Assembly (NCBI GenBank): GCA_021371995.1
Contig: JAJFVA010000020.1
Location: 85,701-149,700 of the forward strand
From: Methanoregulaceae archaeon
Lineage (GTDB): Archaea; Halobacteriota; Methanomicrobia; Methanomicrobiales; Methanospirillaceae
DNA length: 64,000 bases
Direction of reading: 5' to 3'
Part shown: positions 45,443-53,570 of the stretch, one piece after another
How positions within the stretch are numbered: position 1 is the stretch's first letter
How the letters are laid out: each line of letters starts with the position of its first letter
The notes under the pieces: generated by a model
What the model was told of the DNA's origin: nothing
The model's input: only the letters and a program-made list of their open reading frames with translations
Database searches by the model: none
Position numbers and translations under genes: made by a program

Positions 45443-47252
45443 CGGAGAACATGAAGATTCGGTCCGGCGAGCATTCCGCCTCTTTGAAGAAGGGCACTAC
45501 TGCGAATCACTTGAAATCTGCCGTGCAGACGGGCAGCAGTCAACCGATTCCCAGATTGCCATTCTCGCGGCAAGGAACCTCTATTATCTGGACAGGCTCG
45601 ATGAGGCCGAAGCGTATGTCCGCGACCTCCTTTGCAGTATGCCGGAATCGTCCTACCTGCACAGTTTTCTTGGAAAAATCCTTGAGAAGAAACTTGAAGA
45701 TGCAGCGGTGGCCGAATACGTCCATGCAGTAACCCTCGATCCCGGCAATCAGGAAGCTCTTAGGAGTTATGCAGCCTGCCTTATTACACAAAAAGACTTC
45801 CGCAGGGCAATCCCGGTCCAGAAAAAACTTACAATGCTCTCCGGAAAGGAAGAGGACTTCCGCGTGCTGATGCGGACACTCACCTCTGCAGGGCAGGCCC
45901 GTGAGGCGCTTTCGGTATACCGGGCATCTGTCCGGAGGAAAGATGCGGACATGGACCATATCAGTGCACTCATGGGAGCGGGTATTTATCCTGATGCCGC
46001 AAAAGAGGCCCTTGCAGCACACCGGAATACAGGATCCATCGATTTTGCGCGGACCTATCTCCAGGCAATTGCACTGAAAAACCCGGAGTCTGCCTTGCAG
46101 GAATACCATGATTTTTTTTCCGCTCTTGGAGACCCGGGAATCGGATATGATTACGCCCATCTGCTCCTCTCTCTGGGCAGGCCTGCAGAAGCCCTCGGTG
46201 TGTGCCGGGATTTGCTGGCCGGTGACAGGGCAGGTTCCCATCCACGTATCCGCCTCCTCCTGTGCAAGCTGAATGCCATGGCCGGCGAGAGAGAGAAAGC
46301 CATGGGGTGTTTTGAGTACCTGATCAGAGAAGCACTCGCAAGACTTGACGACCCCTCTTTTCTCTCCGATGTTCTTGCCGGGTACCGGGAATATCTCCTC
46401 ACCTATTATCCTGTAAAAGACGCACTTGCACGGTTCCTTTTGCTGGTCTCGGGAACACCCCACGTTGTCTGCCTCCTCTCCACTGCGCGATTATTCGAAG
46501 AGATAGGGGATCTCTCCGAGGCACAGTCCTATTATTACCGGGCGTACCGGAGCGATTACCTTTCCGGAGGGGTAGCCTATGCCCGGTTCCTCGCACACCA
46601 GAATGAGCGGAGGGAATGTGAGAAGGTGCTCCTGTATGTCCTGAACAATGTGAAAAAGACCAGGGACCTGGAATCGGTTGCCGGGTTCATCCTGGACGAG
46701 GAATTGCGGTTATTTTCACAGCAAAGGCTTCTCGACCGCCTGGTCAGGGTTCTTGAGGGGCATATTCCCACCCTTGGTTCTGACGGGTTCGAATACCTCT
46801 CGGTTGCCTACCTCCTTTCTGCCAGTGAGGCACTGAAGGAACGGGATTACCGGGGCTGCAAGGAGTACTGCCTCCGGGGTCTTGATATCGTGCCGTCCCT
46901 CTCTTCCCATATCCGCCCTGAGGACTTTGTTGAGATGATCAGGACATGCAAGGGGCAGATCCTGTCTGATATTCCCGTCATGGAACAGAGAAAGGTGGAC
47001 ACCGGGAAGGATGAACGGGAGGAAGCTCTCCAAAAATTCATCGATTCATGTGATGAACAGGAGAGGATGATCATTGATTTTCTCAGGACGCACCGCGAAG
47101 CGAGCGAGATGGATCTCCGGCAGCTCCTTAATACCCGGAGAGTGGTCGGAATCATGAACAGGATCATGCAGAAAAGTGCTTCATCCGGATTTGCGATAAT
47201 TGTGAAGAAAGGATCAGGGCAGGGGGGCGAGATTTATTCCTATACGGGCTGA
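45435..47252 (+). CDS. TPR-repeat protein with C-terminal winged-helix-like domain
   Basis: The 605-residue cytoplasmic protein starts at GTG 45435. Residues 1-520 are helical repeats of TPR type (FEEGHYCESLEICRADGQQ, YLDRLDEAEAYVRDLL, LEEIGDLSEAQSYYYRAYRS in the middle). The last 80 residues (DEQERMIIDFLRTHREASEM, DLRQLLNTRRVVGIMNRIMQ) resemble a winged helix, ending with a basic wing. It overlaps the glycosyltransferase gene and is followed closely by the BrxD-like ATPase, with which it may work. No family-level function is recognised. Confidence 0.75.
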   Translation: MDNGEHEDSVRRAFRLFEEGHYCESLEICRADGQQSTDSQIAILAARNLYYLDRLDEAEAYVRDLLCSMPESSYLHSFLGKILEKKLEDAAVAEYVHAVTLDPGNQEALRSYAACLITQKDFRRAIPVQKKLTMLSGKEEDFRVLMRTLTSAGQAREALSVYRASVRRKDADMDHISALMGAGIYPDAAKEALAAHRNTGSIDFARTYLQAIALKNPESALQEYHDFFSALGDPGIGYDYAHLLLSLGRPAEALGVCRDLLAGDRAGSHPRIRLLLCKLNAMAGEREKAMGCFEYLIREALARLDDPSFLSDVLAGYREYLLTYYPVKDALARFLLLVSGTPHVVCLLSTARLFEEIGDLSEAQSYYYRAYRSDYLSGGVAYARFLAHQNERRECEKVLLYVLNNVKKTRDLESVAGFILDEELRLFSQQRLLDRLVRVLEGHIPTLGSDGFEYLSVAYLLSASEALKERDYRGCKEYCLRGLDIVPSLSSHIRPEDFVEMIRTCKGQILSDIPVMEQRKVDTGKDEREEALQKFIDSCDEQERMIIDFLRTHREASEMDLRQLLNTRRVVGIMNRIMQKSASSGFAIIVKKGSGQGGEIYSYTG

Positions 47253-47313
47253 ACACGGCGATAAGGGGAAAACTGGTAGTATCAACATCATCAATGCTCT
47301 CAGGCGTGGCACT

Positions 47314-48534
47314 GTGCCGGCAGGAGGGCTGGAGCGGATCGCGGTCGGTATCGAAGTCGAGGAGGGAGTGATCGCTTCCCAGCTTGATTATGTTGCAAAT
47401 GGCGGGGGTGACCTCAAGTTCATCCGGGGGGATTACGGGAGCGGGAAGACATTTCTGGTCGCACGAGCCCTGGAGATTGCACGGGAAAAGAACTTTGTCA
47501 CCGCACACGTGGTGATCTCACCCTCCGCCCCCCTCTACAAGCTGAAGGGTATCTACCAGCAGATCTGCGCAACCCTCCGGACCCGCGAGGAAGAACATGC
47601 GGTGAAAGCAGTGATCGATACCTGGCTTTTCTCGATCGAGGAACGCCTGATCAAAGTGAGTGATCACCCGCTGCCTGAAGAGAGCCTTGAGATCGCGACG
47701 CTCAAGGAGATCGAGACGGCCCTTGCTGGTATTTCCGAGATGAACTCATCGCTTGCCGCAGTGCTCCGCACCTACTACCGTGCAAACAACGCCGGGGACT
47801 TCCAGACTGCCCAGTCTGCAATCGGCTGGATCTCTGCAGAACCTAACATCGGCAGGGATTTTAAGGCAAAAGCGGGGATACGGGGCGATGTGGACGAGAC
47901 CTTCGCCCTCATCTTCCTCAGGGGGCTCGTCAGAATAATCGTAAACGCCGGTTATGCCGGCCTTGCCGTTGCAATTGATGAGCTCGAGACCACTCAGGTC
48001 CTGCCGAGGAACCAGCGCGAGAAGGGGTATAATGCACTCCGGCTGCTCATCGATTCACTCGACCGGGGTGAAATGCCCTACTGTTACTTCTTCTTCACTG
48101 GCACTCCCGCGTTCTTCGAAGGGCCGAGGGGGATACGATCGATACCTCCACTCGCTGACCGAATCGGTGTAACCGAAAGCGGTGAATTCAGAAATCCTCG
48201 ACAGCCCCAGATCTTTCTTTCCCGTTTTGATGCAAAGAAACTCGAGCAGGTGGCTGAGAAGGTTATCACCATCTATTCGGAAGCGTACGCAGAAGTTGAC
48301 CGGAACAGAATCTCCCACCGGTTCATCCGGGCCATGATCAGCAAGGTGACAGGAAAGTTTGGAGGCCGGATCGATGTTATTCCCCGTATATTCCTCAAAG
48401 AATTTGTCGATGTGCTGGATAAGTGCGAACTCTATGAGGAGTACGATCCCTGGGAGAGCTACCAGTTTGATGCACGCCATCTGAAGGGGGAGCTTCGCGA
48501 GGAGGAAGAGGCGGTGATGGTGGTTGAGTTCTGA
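47314..48534 (+). CDS. BrxD-like ATPase (DUF2791 P-loop protein)
   Basis: At least 406 residues, from GTG 47314. The P-loop GDYGSGKTFLVARAL is near residue 39, the Walker B strand VAIDELET near residue 222, and FFFTGTPAFFEGPRGIRS follows as the sensor region. This matches DUF2791, the ATP-binding protein BrxD of some BREX phage-defence systems. The family N-terminus normally contains an I-I-x-A-L-R-x-G-T-V-P helix; the same frame upstream of the GTG encodes INIINALRRGT (from 47281), yet no ATG, GTG or TTG precedes it after the stop at 47203. No other BREX gene is nearby. Confidence 0.8.
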   Translation: MPAGGLERIAVGIEVEEGVIASQLDYVANGGGDLKFIRGDYGSGKTFLVARALEIAREKNFVTAHVVISPSAPLYKLKGIYQQICATLRTREEEHAVKAVIDTWLFSIEERLIKVSDHPLPEESLEIATLKEIETALAGISEMNSSLAAVLRTYYRANNAGDFQTAQSAIGWISAEPNIGRDFKAKAGIRGDVDETFALIFLRGLVRIIVNAGYAGLAVAIDELETTQVLPRNQREKGYNALRLLIDSLDRGEMPYCYFFFTGTPAFFEGPRGIRSIPPLADRIGVTESGEFRNPRQPQIFLSRFDAKKLEQVAEKVITIYSEAYAEVDRNRISHRFIRAMISKVTGKFGGRIDVIPRIFLKEFVDVLDKCELYEEYDPWESYQFDARHLKGELREEEEAVMVVEF

Positions 48535-48661
48535 CAATTCACCCAATTCCTCAATGTGAACCAGAGATCTGGAATGAGACTGGCGAAGGCATTACCATAG
48601 TAACACCATATTGAACAATGGTTCCTTTTTCCTTGCATACTTCCTGAAAATTGTGAGACGA

Positions 48662-48669
48662 TTTTTTTT
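48662..48669 (+). terminator. T-run terminator after the BrxD-like gene
   Basis: Eight consecutive T follow GACGA about 125 bases after the ATPase stop. Archaeal polymerase stops at such runs without a hairpin. The rest of the 293-base gap to 48828 holds a TATA-like element but no gene that I can see. Confidence 0.4.
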
Positions 48670-48827
48670 GGTTGAAACAGTGAAAACGGTGTATACGAAA
48701 AAATCCCTGCCATACACCTTCCGGATGCGGGTTCTCGTTGTGCTCACTGGATAACAGAGGGCAGAACTACATTATTAAAAATAGTTCAATCGAAAGGTTG
48801 AACCCGGAACGCCATACACACTTATCT

Positions 48828-49346
48828 GTGCAGGGACTCCGGTATCTGTTTCCCCTGGCCCTGGTGCTGTCTGCACTCTTTATCCAGGCAGGCAGCGCCG
48901 ATCACCTGACAATCGGGGCACTCCCCAATTTTTCATCGATAGGGGACCGGATAGTAATTTCCGGGACGACCGATGCAAAGGACATTATCGCAGTGTACCT
49001 CTTTGTAGCTGGACCAGGGCTTGACGGTCGGGGAGTCTGCCTCGAGAACCTGAATCTTCCTGCCGGCCACGGGTATTTTACCTCGGCCCACGTAAACCCG
49101 GACGGGACCTGGAGATACGAATGGAATACAGGTTTTCTTGCCGGCAGACTCATACCAGGCACATATACCGTCTATGTGGTAAACCTTCCTCTTGGTCTGC
49201 CCCATTCCAGAACTGCCTCTTTTGCAAAGACCAATATAACATTCACAAGAATGCAGAATCCGGGACTCGGGTTTGACGTTCTTCCTCTCTGCATCGCAGG
49301 AATTTCCGGGGCTGCAATCATGATGCATCGCAGGAAAAAGCGATAA
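48828..49346 (+). CDS. Secreted, membrane-anchored surface protein, unknown
   Basis: From GTG 48828 the protein has 172 residues; TTG 48798 and TTG 48738 are possible but give poor N-termini. A signal peptide (LRYLFPLALVLSALFIQAGSA) is followed by a beta-rich domain of about 105 residues, with IGALPNFSSIGDRIVISGTT and GTWRYEWNTGFLAGRLIPGTY. This recalls repeat domains of Methanomicrobiales surface proteins. A C-terminal membrane helix (LPLCIAGISGAAIMM) and a tail HRRKKR anchor it. A TATA-like ATTAAAAAT at 48773-48781 lies upstream. Confidence 0.65.
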   Translation: MQGLRYLFPLALVLSALFIQAGSADHLTIGALPNFSSIGDRIVISGTTDAKDIIAVYLFVAGPGLDGRGVCLENLNLPAGHGYFTSAHVNPDGTWRYEWNTGFLAGRLIPGTYTVYVVNLPLGLPHSRTASFAKTNITFTRMQNPGLGFDVLPLCIAGISGAAIMMHRRKKR

Positions 49347-49477
49347 ATTTTCCATTTTTTCTTGTATTTCTCATTCGAAATAAAATAAAAAGGCAAATGC
49401 CGATTAAAATCTCTGACCCCTATCCCCAAGTCATATCATTCTTCTGTAAAAAAAGATCACGACCGGATCAGATGAAA

Positions 49478-49510
49478 TGTTACCTGCTGGTATAATCAAT
49501 TGGTAATACA
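49478..49510 (+). promoter_or_regulatory. Candidate operator upstream of the TupA-WtpA gene
   Basis: TGTTACCTGC is followed by TGGTATAATC, then TTGGTAATACAG. Both right-hand segments resemble TGGTATAACAG, which recurs at 54440-54450 and, reversed, at 55268-55278. It lies about 70-100 bases before the ATG, near the expected promoter. The match is partial. Confidence 0.4.
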
Positions 49511-49578
49511 GTTGATTTAACATTAGTAAAAAATAACAATATTCATTTATTCTGAACAGAAATGTAAACCGAACGCCT

Positions 49579-51522
49579 ATGGCTTTGAAGAAACAAATGT
49601 GCATTTTCATTATCCTGTCTCTCCTGATCGTTGGTTTTGCATCTTTTGCAGGATGTACTACCACCGGACCAGGCAGTGGCACTCCCACTGCGACACCGAC
49701 TGCTGCGGAAACAGGCGGCGTGACCACTGTACCGACAACAATTCCGCCCACTCAGGTCGGGCCGAAGACAAAAGTGCTCCTAGCCACCACAACGAGTCTC
49801 TACGATACCGGGCTCCTCGATTATCTGAAGCCGAAGTTTGAGCAAAAGTACAACGCCGAACTCCTGATTACATCGCAGGGTACCGGTAAGGCGCTAGAGG
49901 TTGCCAAGCGTGGTGACTGCGATGTCCTTGCCGTCCACTCACCAAGCCAGGAAACAACGTACATGGAGGACGGTTACGGGTTAAACCGCCGGTGCTTTGC
50001 CTACAATTACTTCGTGATAGTCGGGCCGGCCAATGATCCCGCCGGGGTAAAAGGGATGACCCCGGAAAAGGCATTCACCACCATCCTTACGAAAGGGAAA
50101 GCGAACACCCCGGGAGTCATGTTTGTCTCGCGTGGTGACGCCTCAGGCACCCACTCCGCCGAACAGAATGTCTGGAAATCTGCCGGGTACAACTATACCA
50201 AGGATGTCCAGAAATCGGGCAACTGGTACATCGAAGCGGGTCGTGGCATGGGCGAGACCCTTCAGCTTGCATCCGAAAAAGGTGCCTACACCCTGACCGA
50301 TGAAGGAACGTATCTTGCATACAAGGGCAATCTCGATCTCGAACCTGTCGTCACGGAAGGTGCCATCCTGCTGAATGTGTACTCGGTCATTACGGTCTAC
50401 AATCCAACATTCACACCACAGGAAATCGAGATGGCGAATAACTTCGTCGACTTCATGATCTCACCGGAGACCCAGGCTGATATCGACAATTACGGGAAAG
50501 ATAAGTACGGCAAGAACCTTTTCACCGCGATGAACGGCCAGTGCAGCAAGTGGAACTGTGTCTGTACTGGCGATGCAAACGGTCTCAGACCGATGACTGT
50601 CTTTAATGCCGGAAGCCTCAATTCACCCTTTGCGAAGATCGAGACGGTGTATGAGACCCAGTTCCCGCTTATCGATGCACAGCTTTTCGGAGGAGGAAGT
50701 GTCACCATGATCGAGAAGATCACCAAGCAGGGCAAGAAAGCCGATGTACTTGCTTCTGCCGATGCCTACCTCATCCCGACACTGATGTATCCGACCTATG
50801 CTGACTATTACGTCACGTTTGCAAAGAACCACATGGTGGTGGTGTATACAAACCAGAGCAAGTATAACGACAAGATCAGCTCTGGTAACTGGTATGAGAT
50901 CCTGAACACTCCCGATGTAAAATACGTCATCAGCGATCCCAACACCGATCCTGCAGGGTACCGTGCGGTAATGTCGGTCCAGCTTGCAGAACGGGTGTAT
51001 GGTGTCGATACCATCTTCTCGAGCCTCCTTGGTTCCCACAGCACGATGACAAAGACATTCTCTGATGGAAAATACACCATCGATGTTACCAAGCCTTCAC
51101 CCGACGGGAAGCTCGTCATTGGCAAATCAGGACCGGATGTTGTTACCATCCTAAAAGAGGGGAAAGCTGACTATGCGATCGAGTATAGCAGTGTGGCCAT
51201 TCAGAACGGTCTGCCCTATGTCGAACTCCCGGTAGGGATGGACCTCTCGGCCCAGGAATATGCTGATACGTATGCTACCGTCAAAGTGAAGCGGATCAGC
51301 GGTACCTCCACAGCAACTGAGACTGCTACGCCGATCATCTATGCCGTCACCGTCCCGAAGAACGCACGGAGCCCTGACCTGGGGCTTGAGTTCATAAAGA
51401 TCCTTATCAGCAAGACCGGCCAGGATATCCTCACTGCTGACGGGCAGGAGACCATTGTCCCGGCACTCGGCTATGGCAATGTCCCGGAAGCATTAAAAGC
51501 GAGTGGCCTGGTGATGGCCTGA
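49579..51522 (+). CDS. Tungstate/molybdate-binding lipoprotein, TupA-WtpA fusion
   Basis: The 647-residue protein has a lipoprotein signal (SFAGC, Cys26) and a Thr-rich linker, then two different periplasmic-binding-type domains. Residues 65-318 match TupA: KVLLATTTSLYDTGLLD, SQGTGKALEVAKRGDCD, VSRGDASGTHSAEQNVW. Residues 335-647 match WtpA/ModA: TVFNAGSLNSPFAKIE, GGGSVTMIEKI, SDPNTDPAGYRAVM, AIEYSSVAIQNGLPY. Both bind tungstate or molybdate in relatives. No permease of the Wtp type is next to it, so it probably serves TupBC at 55476-57252. The frame is continuous, so this is a true fusion. Confidence 0.88.
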   Translation: MALKKQMCIFIILSLLIVGFASFAGCTTTGPGSGTPTATPTAAETGGVTTVPTTIPPTQVGPKTKVLLATTTSLYDTGLLDYLKPKFEQKYNAELLITSQGTGKALEVAKRGDCDVLAVHSPSQETTYMEDGYGLNRRCFAYNYFVIVGPANDPAGVKGMTPEKAFTTILTKGKANTPGVMFVSRGDASGTHSAEQNVWKSAGYNYTKDVQKSGNWYIEAGRGMGETLQLASEKGAYTLTDEGTYLAYKGNLDLEPVVTEGAILLNVYSVITVYNPTFTPQEIEMANNFVDFMISPETQADIDNYGKDKYGKNLFTAMNGQCSKWNCVCTGDANGLRPMTVFNAGSLNSPFAKIETVYETQFPLIDAQLFGGGSVTMIEKITKQGKKADVLASADAYLIPTLMYPTYADYYVTFAKNHMVVVYTNQSKYNDKISSGNWYEILNTPDVKYVISDPNTDPAGYRAVMSVQLAERVYGVDTIFSSLLGSHSTMTKTFSDGKYTIDVTKPSPDGKLVIGKSGPDVVTILKEGKADYAIEYSSVAIQNGLPYVELPVGMDLSAQEYADTYATVKVKRISGTSTATETATPIIYAVTVPKNARSPDLGLEFIKILISKTGQDILTADGQETIVPALGYGNVPEALKASGLVMA

Positions 51523-51528
51523 ACACTC

Positions 51529-51538
51529 TTTTTTTTTT
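51529..51538 (+). terminator. T-run terminator after the TupA-WtpA gene
   Basis: Ten consecutive T begin seven bases after the stop codon. This suggests that the binding protein has its own transcript and that the TrmO-like gene uses the separate promoter near 51557-51567. Confidence 0.6.
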
Positions 51539-51556
51539 ATTCGTCGATATGTTAAC

Positions 51557-51567
51557 TTTATATAATT
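51557..51567 (+). promoter_or_regulatory. TATA-like promoter element of the TrmO-like gene
   Basis: CTTTATATAAT-like sequence (TTTATATAATT) lies about 180 bases before the ATG at 51745. Transcription would start near 51590, at the perfect inverted repeat described next, leaving a leader of about 155 bases. Confidence 0.45.
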
Positions 51568-51584
51568 GATTTTATTAAAATAGG

Positions 51585-51605
51585 GATTTCGCAGACAGCG
51601 AAATC
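51585..51605 (+). promoter_or_regulatory. Perfect inverted repeat at the predicted transcription start of the TrmO-like gene
   Basis: GATTTCGC and GCGAAATC are separated by AGACA. The 8-base perfect stem lies just after the TATA element, where a repressor would block transcription; it could also form the first hairpin of a structured leader. A second, weaker pair TCCCA/TGGGA follows at 51633-51649. Confidence 0.5.
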
Positions 51606-51744
51606 AACCGGAGGAGAATAAACAGAACGGGATTCCCAGTCTGCATGGGAGATCGTGTTTGTCTTCAAATCAGACATGGCAGATCATAAGGAAGAGTATG
51701 CAATTTCCAACTATACCACTACTGGGTTTACAGGGAGAGATCCC

Positions 51745-52245
51745 ATGAATAAGAAGATCTGTTACCAGTCCATCGGAGTCATCCACACCCCCTTTCATGA
51801 TCCCGTGGGAATGCCAATTCAGCCGGTTGGTGGAAAAGAGATAACTGGTACCGTTGAGGTCTATCCCGAATTTACTGATGGCCTTATGGATATCGAAGGC
51901 TTCTCACGAATTATTCTCATCTACGATTTTCACCTTTCCGGCGATTGCAGACTTCAGCTGGTTCCTTTTCTCGATACCCTCCCGCATGGAGTCTTTTCCA
52001 CCAGGGCGCCAAATCGTCCGAATTCCATCGGGATATCGGTCGTATATCTCATCAAGAGGGAGGGTAACTGCCTGTACATCAGCGGGGTGGACATTCTTGA
52101 CGGGACTCCCCTCCTTGATATCAAGCCTTATCTCCCGGAGTGCGATGCATTTTTCTGCGAGCGGACTGGCTGGTTTCCCGGGAGCGATTCCTGCTTCATA
52201 ACAATTAGATCGGACGATCGATTTTCAGGAAATGATACTAGTTAA
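51745..52245 (+). CDS. TrmO/TsaA-family SAM-dependent methyltransferase-like protein
   Basis: The 166-residue protein starts at ATG 51745, after GGGAGAG; the frame is open to 51655, but those residues are not family-like. SIGVIHTPFHDPVGMPIQP is the N-terminal beta-barrel signature, and HGVFSTRAPNRPNSIGISVV is the family's central motif. In bacteria TrmO methylates t6A37 of tRNA-Thr. The archaeal form often stands near molybdenum or tungsten genes, as here, for reasons unknown. An inverted repeat lies in its leader. Confidence 0.82.
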   Translation: MNKKICYQSIGVIHTPFHDPVGMPIQPVGGKEITGTVEVYPEFTDGLMDIEGFSRIILIYDFHLSGDCRLQLVPFLDTLPHGVFSTRAPNRPNSIGISVVYLIKREGNCLYISGVDILDGTPLLDIKPYLPECDAFFCERTGWFPGSDSCFITIRSDDRFSGNDTS

Positions 52246-52423
52246 TATAATTTGGTTAATTAATCGTTATAATAAAATAATTTTATATATTTCCTCTTCG
52301 TATCCTGTACTGGTCATGCATCTTGGATGTGTGTGACCCTGTACATCGCTCTATGAAAATACCAGGAGTCTTGCCGGAAACCCTTGTCCATGGTCAATCA
52401 GAACGGGATTCTTCCGGCACCTA

Positions 52424-53545
52424 TCACCCGCTTTTTTGCCTGATTTGTTTCATGATATAGGGTATCCCGTAGGCGAGACACATCCCTGCAACAAATGCAA
52501 CAGTCATTGATACCAGCAATGAGAGAATCGCAGTTGCGATGGTAACCGTAAAGGAAGCAGTCTTTAAGCCATGCCTCCCCAGTTCGATCGCAACAAAGAG
52601 AAGAAGAGCTGCATAGAATCCCGGAGAGATGAGTCCGATCCATGCCGTGCTCGCAAAGAGCAGCGCTGCGCCGATCAGGATAATCCCGGCATAGATATTA
52701 GCACCGCCTGTTCTCGCCCCGAACCTGTACTGCCCGGCCATCCCCCCGGCCCCGTGACACATGGGCATCCCCCCGAACGGTATCGAAGTGAGGTTCATGA
52801 GCCCTATGGTGCGGGAGAGTTTTTTTGGCCTGATATCCGCTGCGAACAGGTCTTTTGCCAACAGGGACGTTGCCAGGATAGCATTGGTTATCGTCAGGAT
52901 TGCCTGGGGAACGACAAGGACCTGGAGCGCGATGATCACATCGGATGCCGAAGGGATCTCAAAAAGAGAGAACGAGAGCATGGTTATCGGGGGAAACCCC
53001 TGAATGAGGATGCCGGCAGCGAGTGCAACGATGATAACGACAATCGATGAGAGATCGGGGATGCGGAATCGGTATGCGACCAGAAATCCTGCGATGATGA
53101 TGATGGCCCCAAGAAGGAAAAATCCAGGATCGGGAAGGATATATCCCGCAGCAGTCCTGAGGAGGATCAGGGCTAATCCAAGCTGGATACCCCTTACCAC
53201 AGATTGCGGGATATACTGTTCAATATATTCGAGAATATTAGTGAAACCGAACAGGAAGAAGATAACCCCGAGGATGAGTCCGGCAGCAGCAATCTCCCCT
53301 CCAGACATCCCTGCTGATACCGCAATGACGGCAATGACCTTCATTGGTTCGACCGGCACAGGGTACCGGTAGTAATACCCGGTTATGATAAACCAGATGC
53401 CAAGGAAGAGGAGAACCGGCCCTATCCCGAGGGCCCCGGTAGCAGCAAGCGCGAGGGAGAGGGGAAGGATGGTCCCGAAATCCCCGAGGCTGCCGGCAAG
53501 TTCATCGATACCAAACCTGAGTGGCGGTCTGGTGTTTGTGGGCAT
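52424..53545 (-). CDS. MOT1-type molybdate/sulfate transporter
   Basis: The 373-residue membrane protein has about ten helices and the two MOT1 signatures: FGIDELAGSLGDFGTILPLS at residues 11-30 and PMCHGAGGMAGQYRFGARTG near residue 256. MOT1 proteins of plants and algae import molybdate with high affinity; prokaryotic relatives are placed near molybdenum genes. Its gene lies 25 bases after the storage-protein gene on the same strand, so the two form an operon. It may load or unload the store or add to TupBC uptake. Confidence 0.85.
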   Translation of the reverse strand: MPTNTRPPLRFGIDELAGSLGDFGTILPLSLALAATGALGIGPVLLFLGIWFIITGYYYRYPVPVEPMKVIAVIAVSAGMSGGEIAAAGLILGVIFFLFGFTNILEYIEQYIPQSVVRGIQLGLALILLRTAAGYILPDPGFFLLGAIIIIAGFLVAYRFRIPDLSSIVVIIVALAAGILIQGFPPITMLSFSLFEIPSASDVIIALQVLVVPQAILTITNAILATSLLAKDLFAADIRPKKLSRTIGLMNLTSIPFGGMPMCHGAGGMAGQYRFGARTGGANIYAGIILIGAALLFASTAWIGLISPGFYAALLLFVAIELGRHGLKTASFTVTIATAILSLLVSMTVAFVAGMCLAYGIPYIMKQIRQKSG

Positions 53546-53570
53546 GCTCTCGATAAGGTTCCGCTATCGC

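Noticed and set aside
47314..48534. Part of a full BREX defence system
   Set aside because: No PglX, PglZ, BrxC or BrxL gene is present on either side within the window.
51644..51688. 14-codon open frame (MGDRVCLQIRHGRS) in the leader of the TrmO-like gene
   Set aside because: The good GGAGGAG at 51610-51616 is too far away, and the frame has no leader-peptide character.
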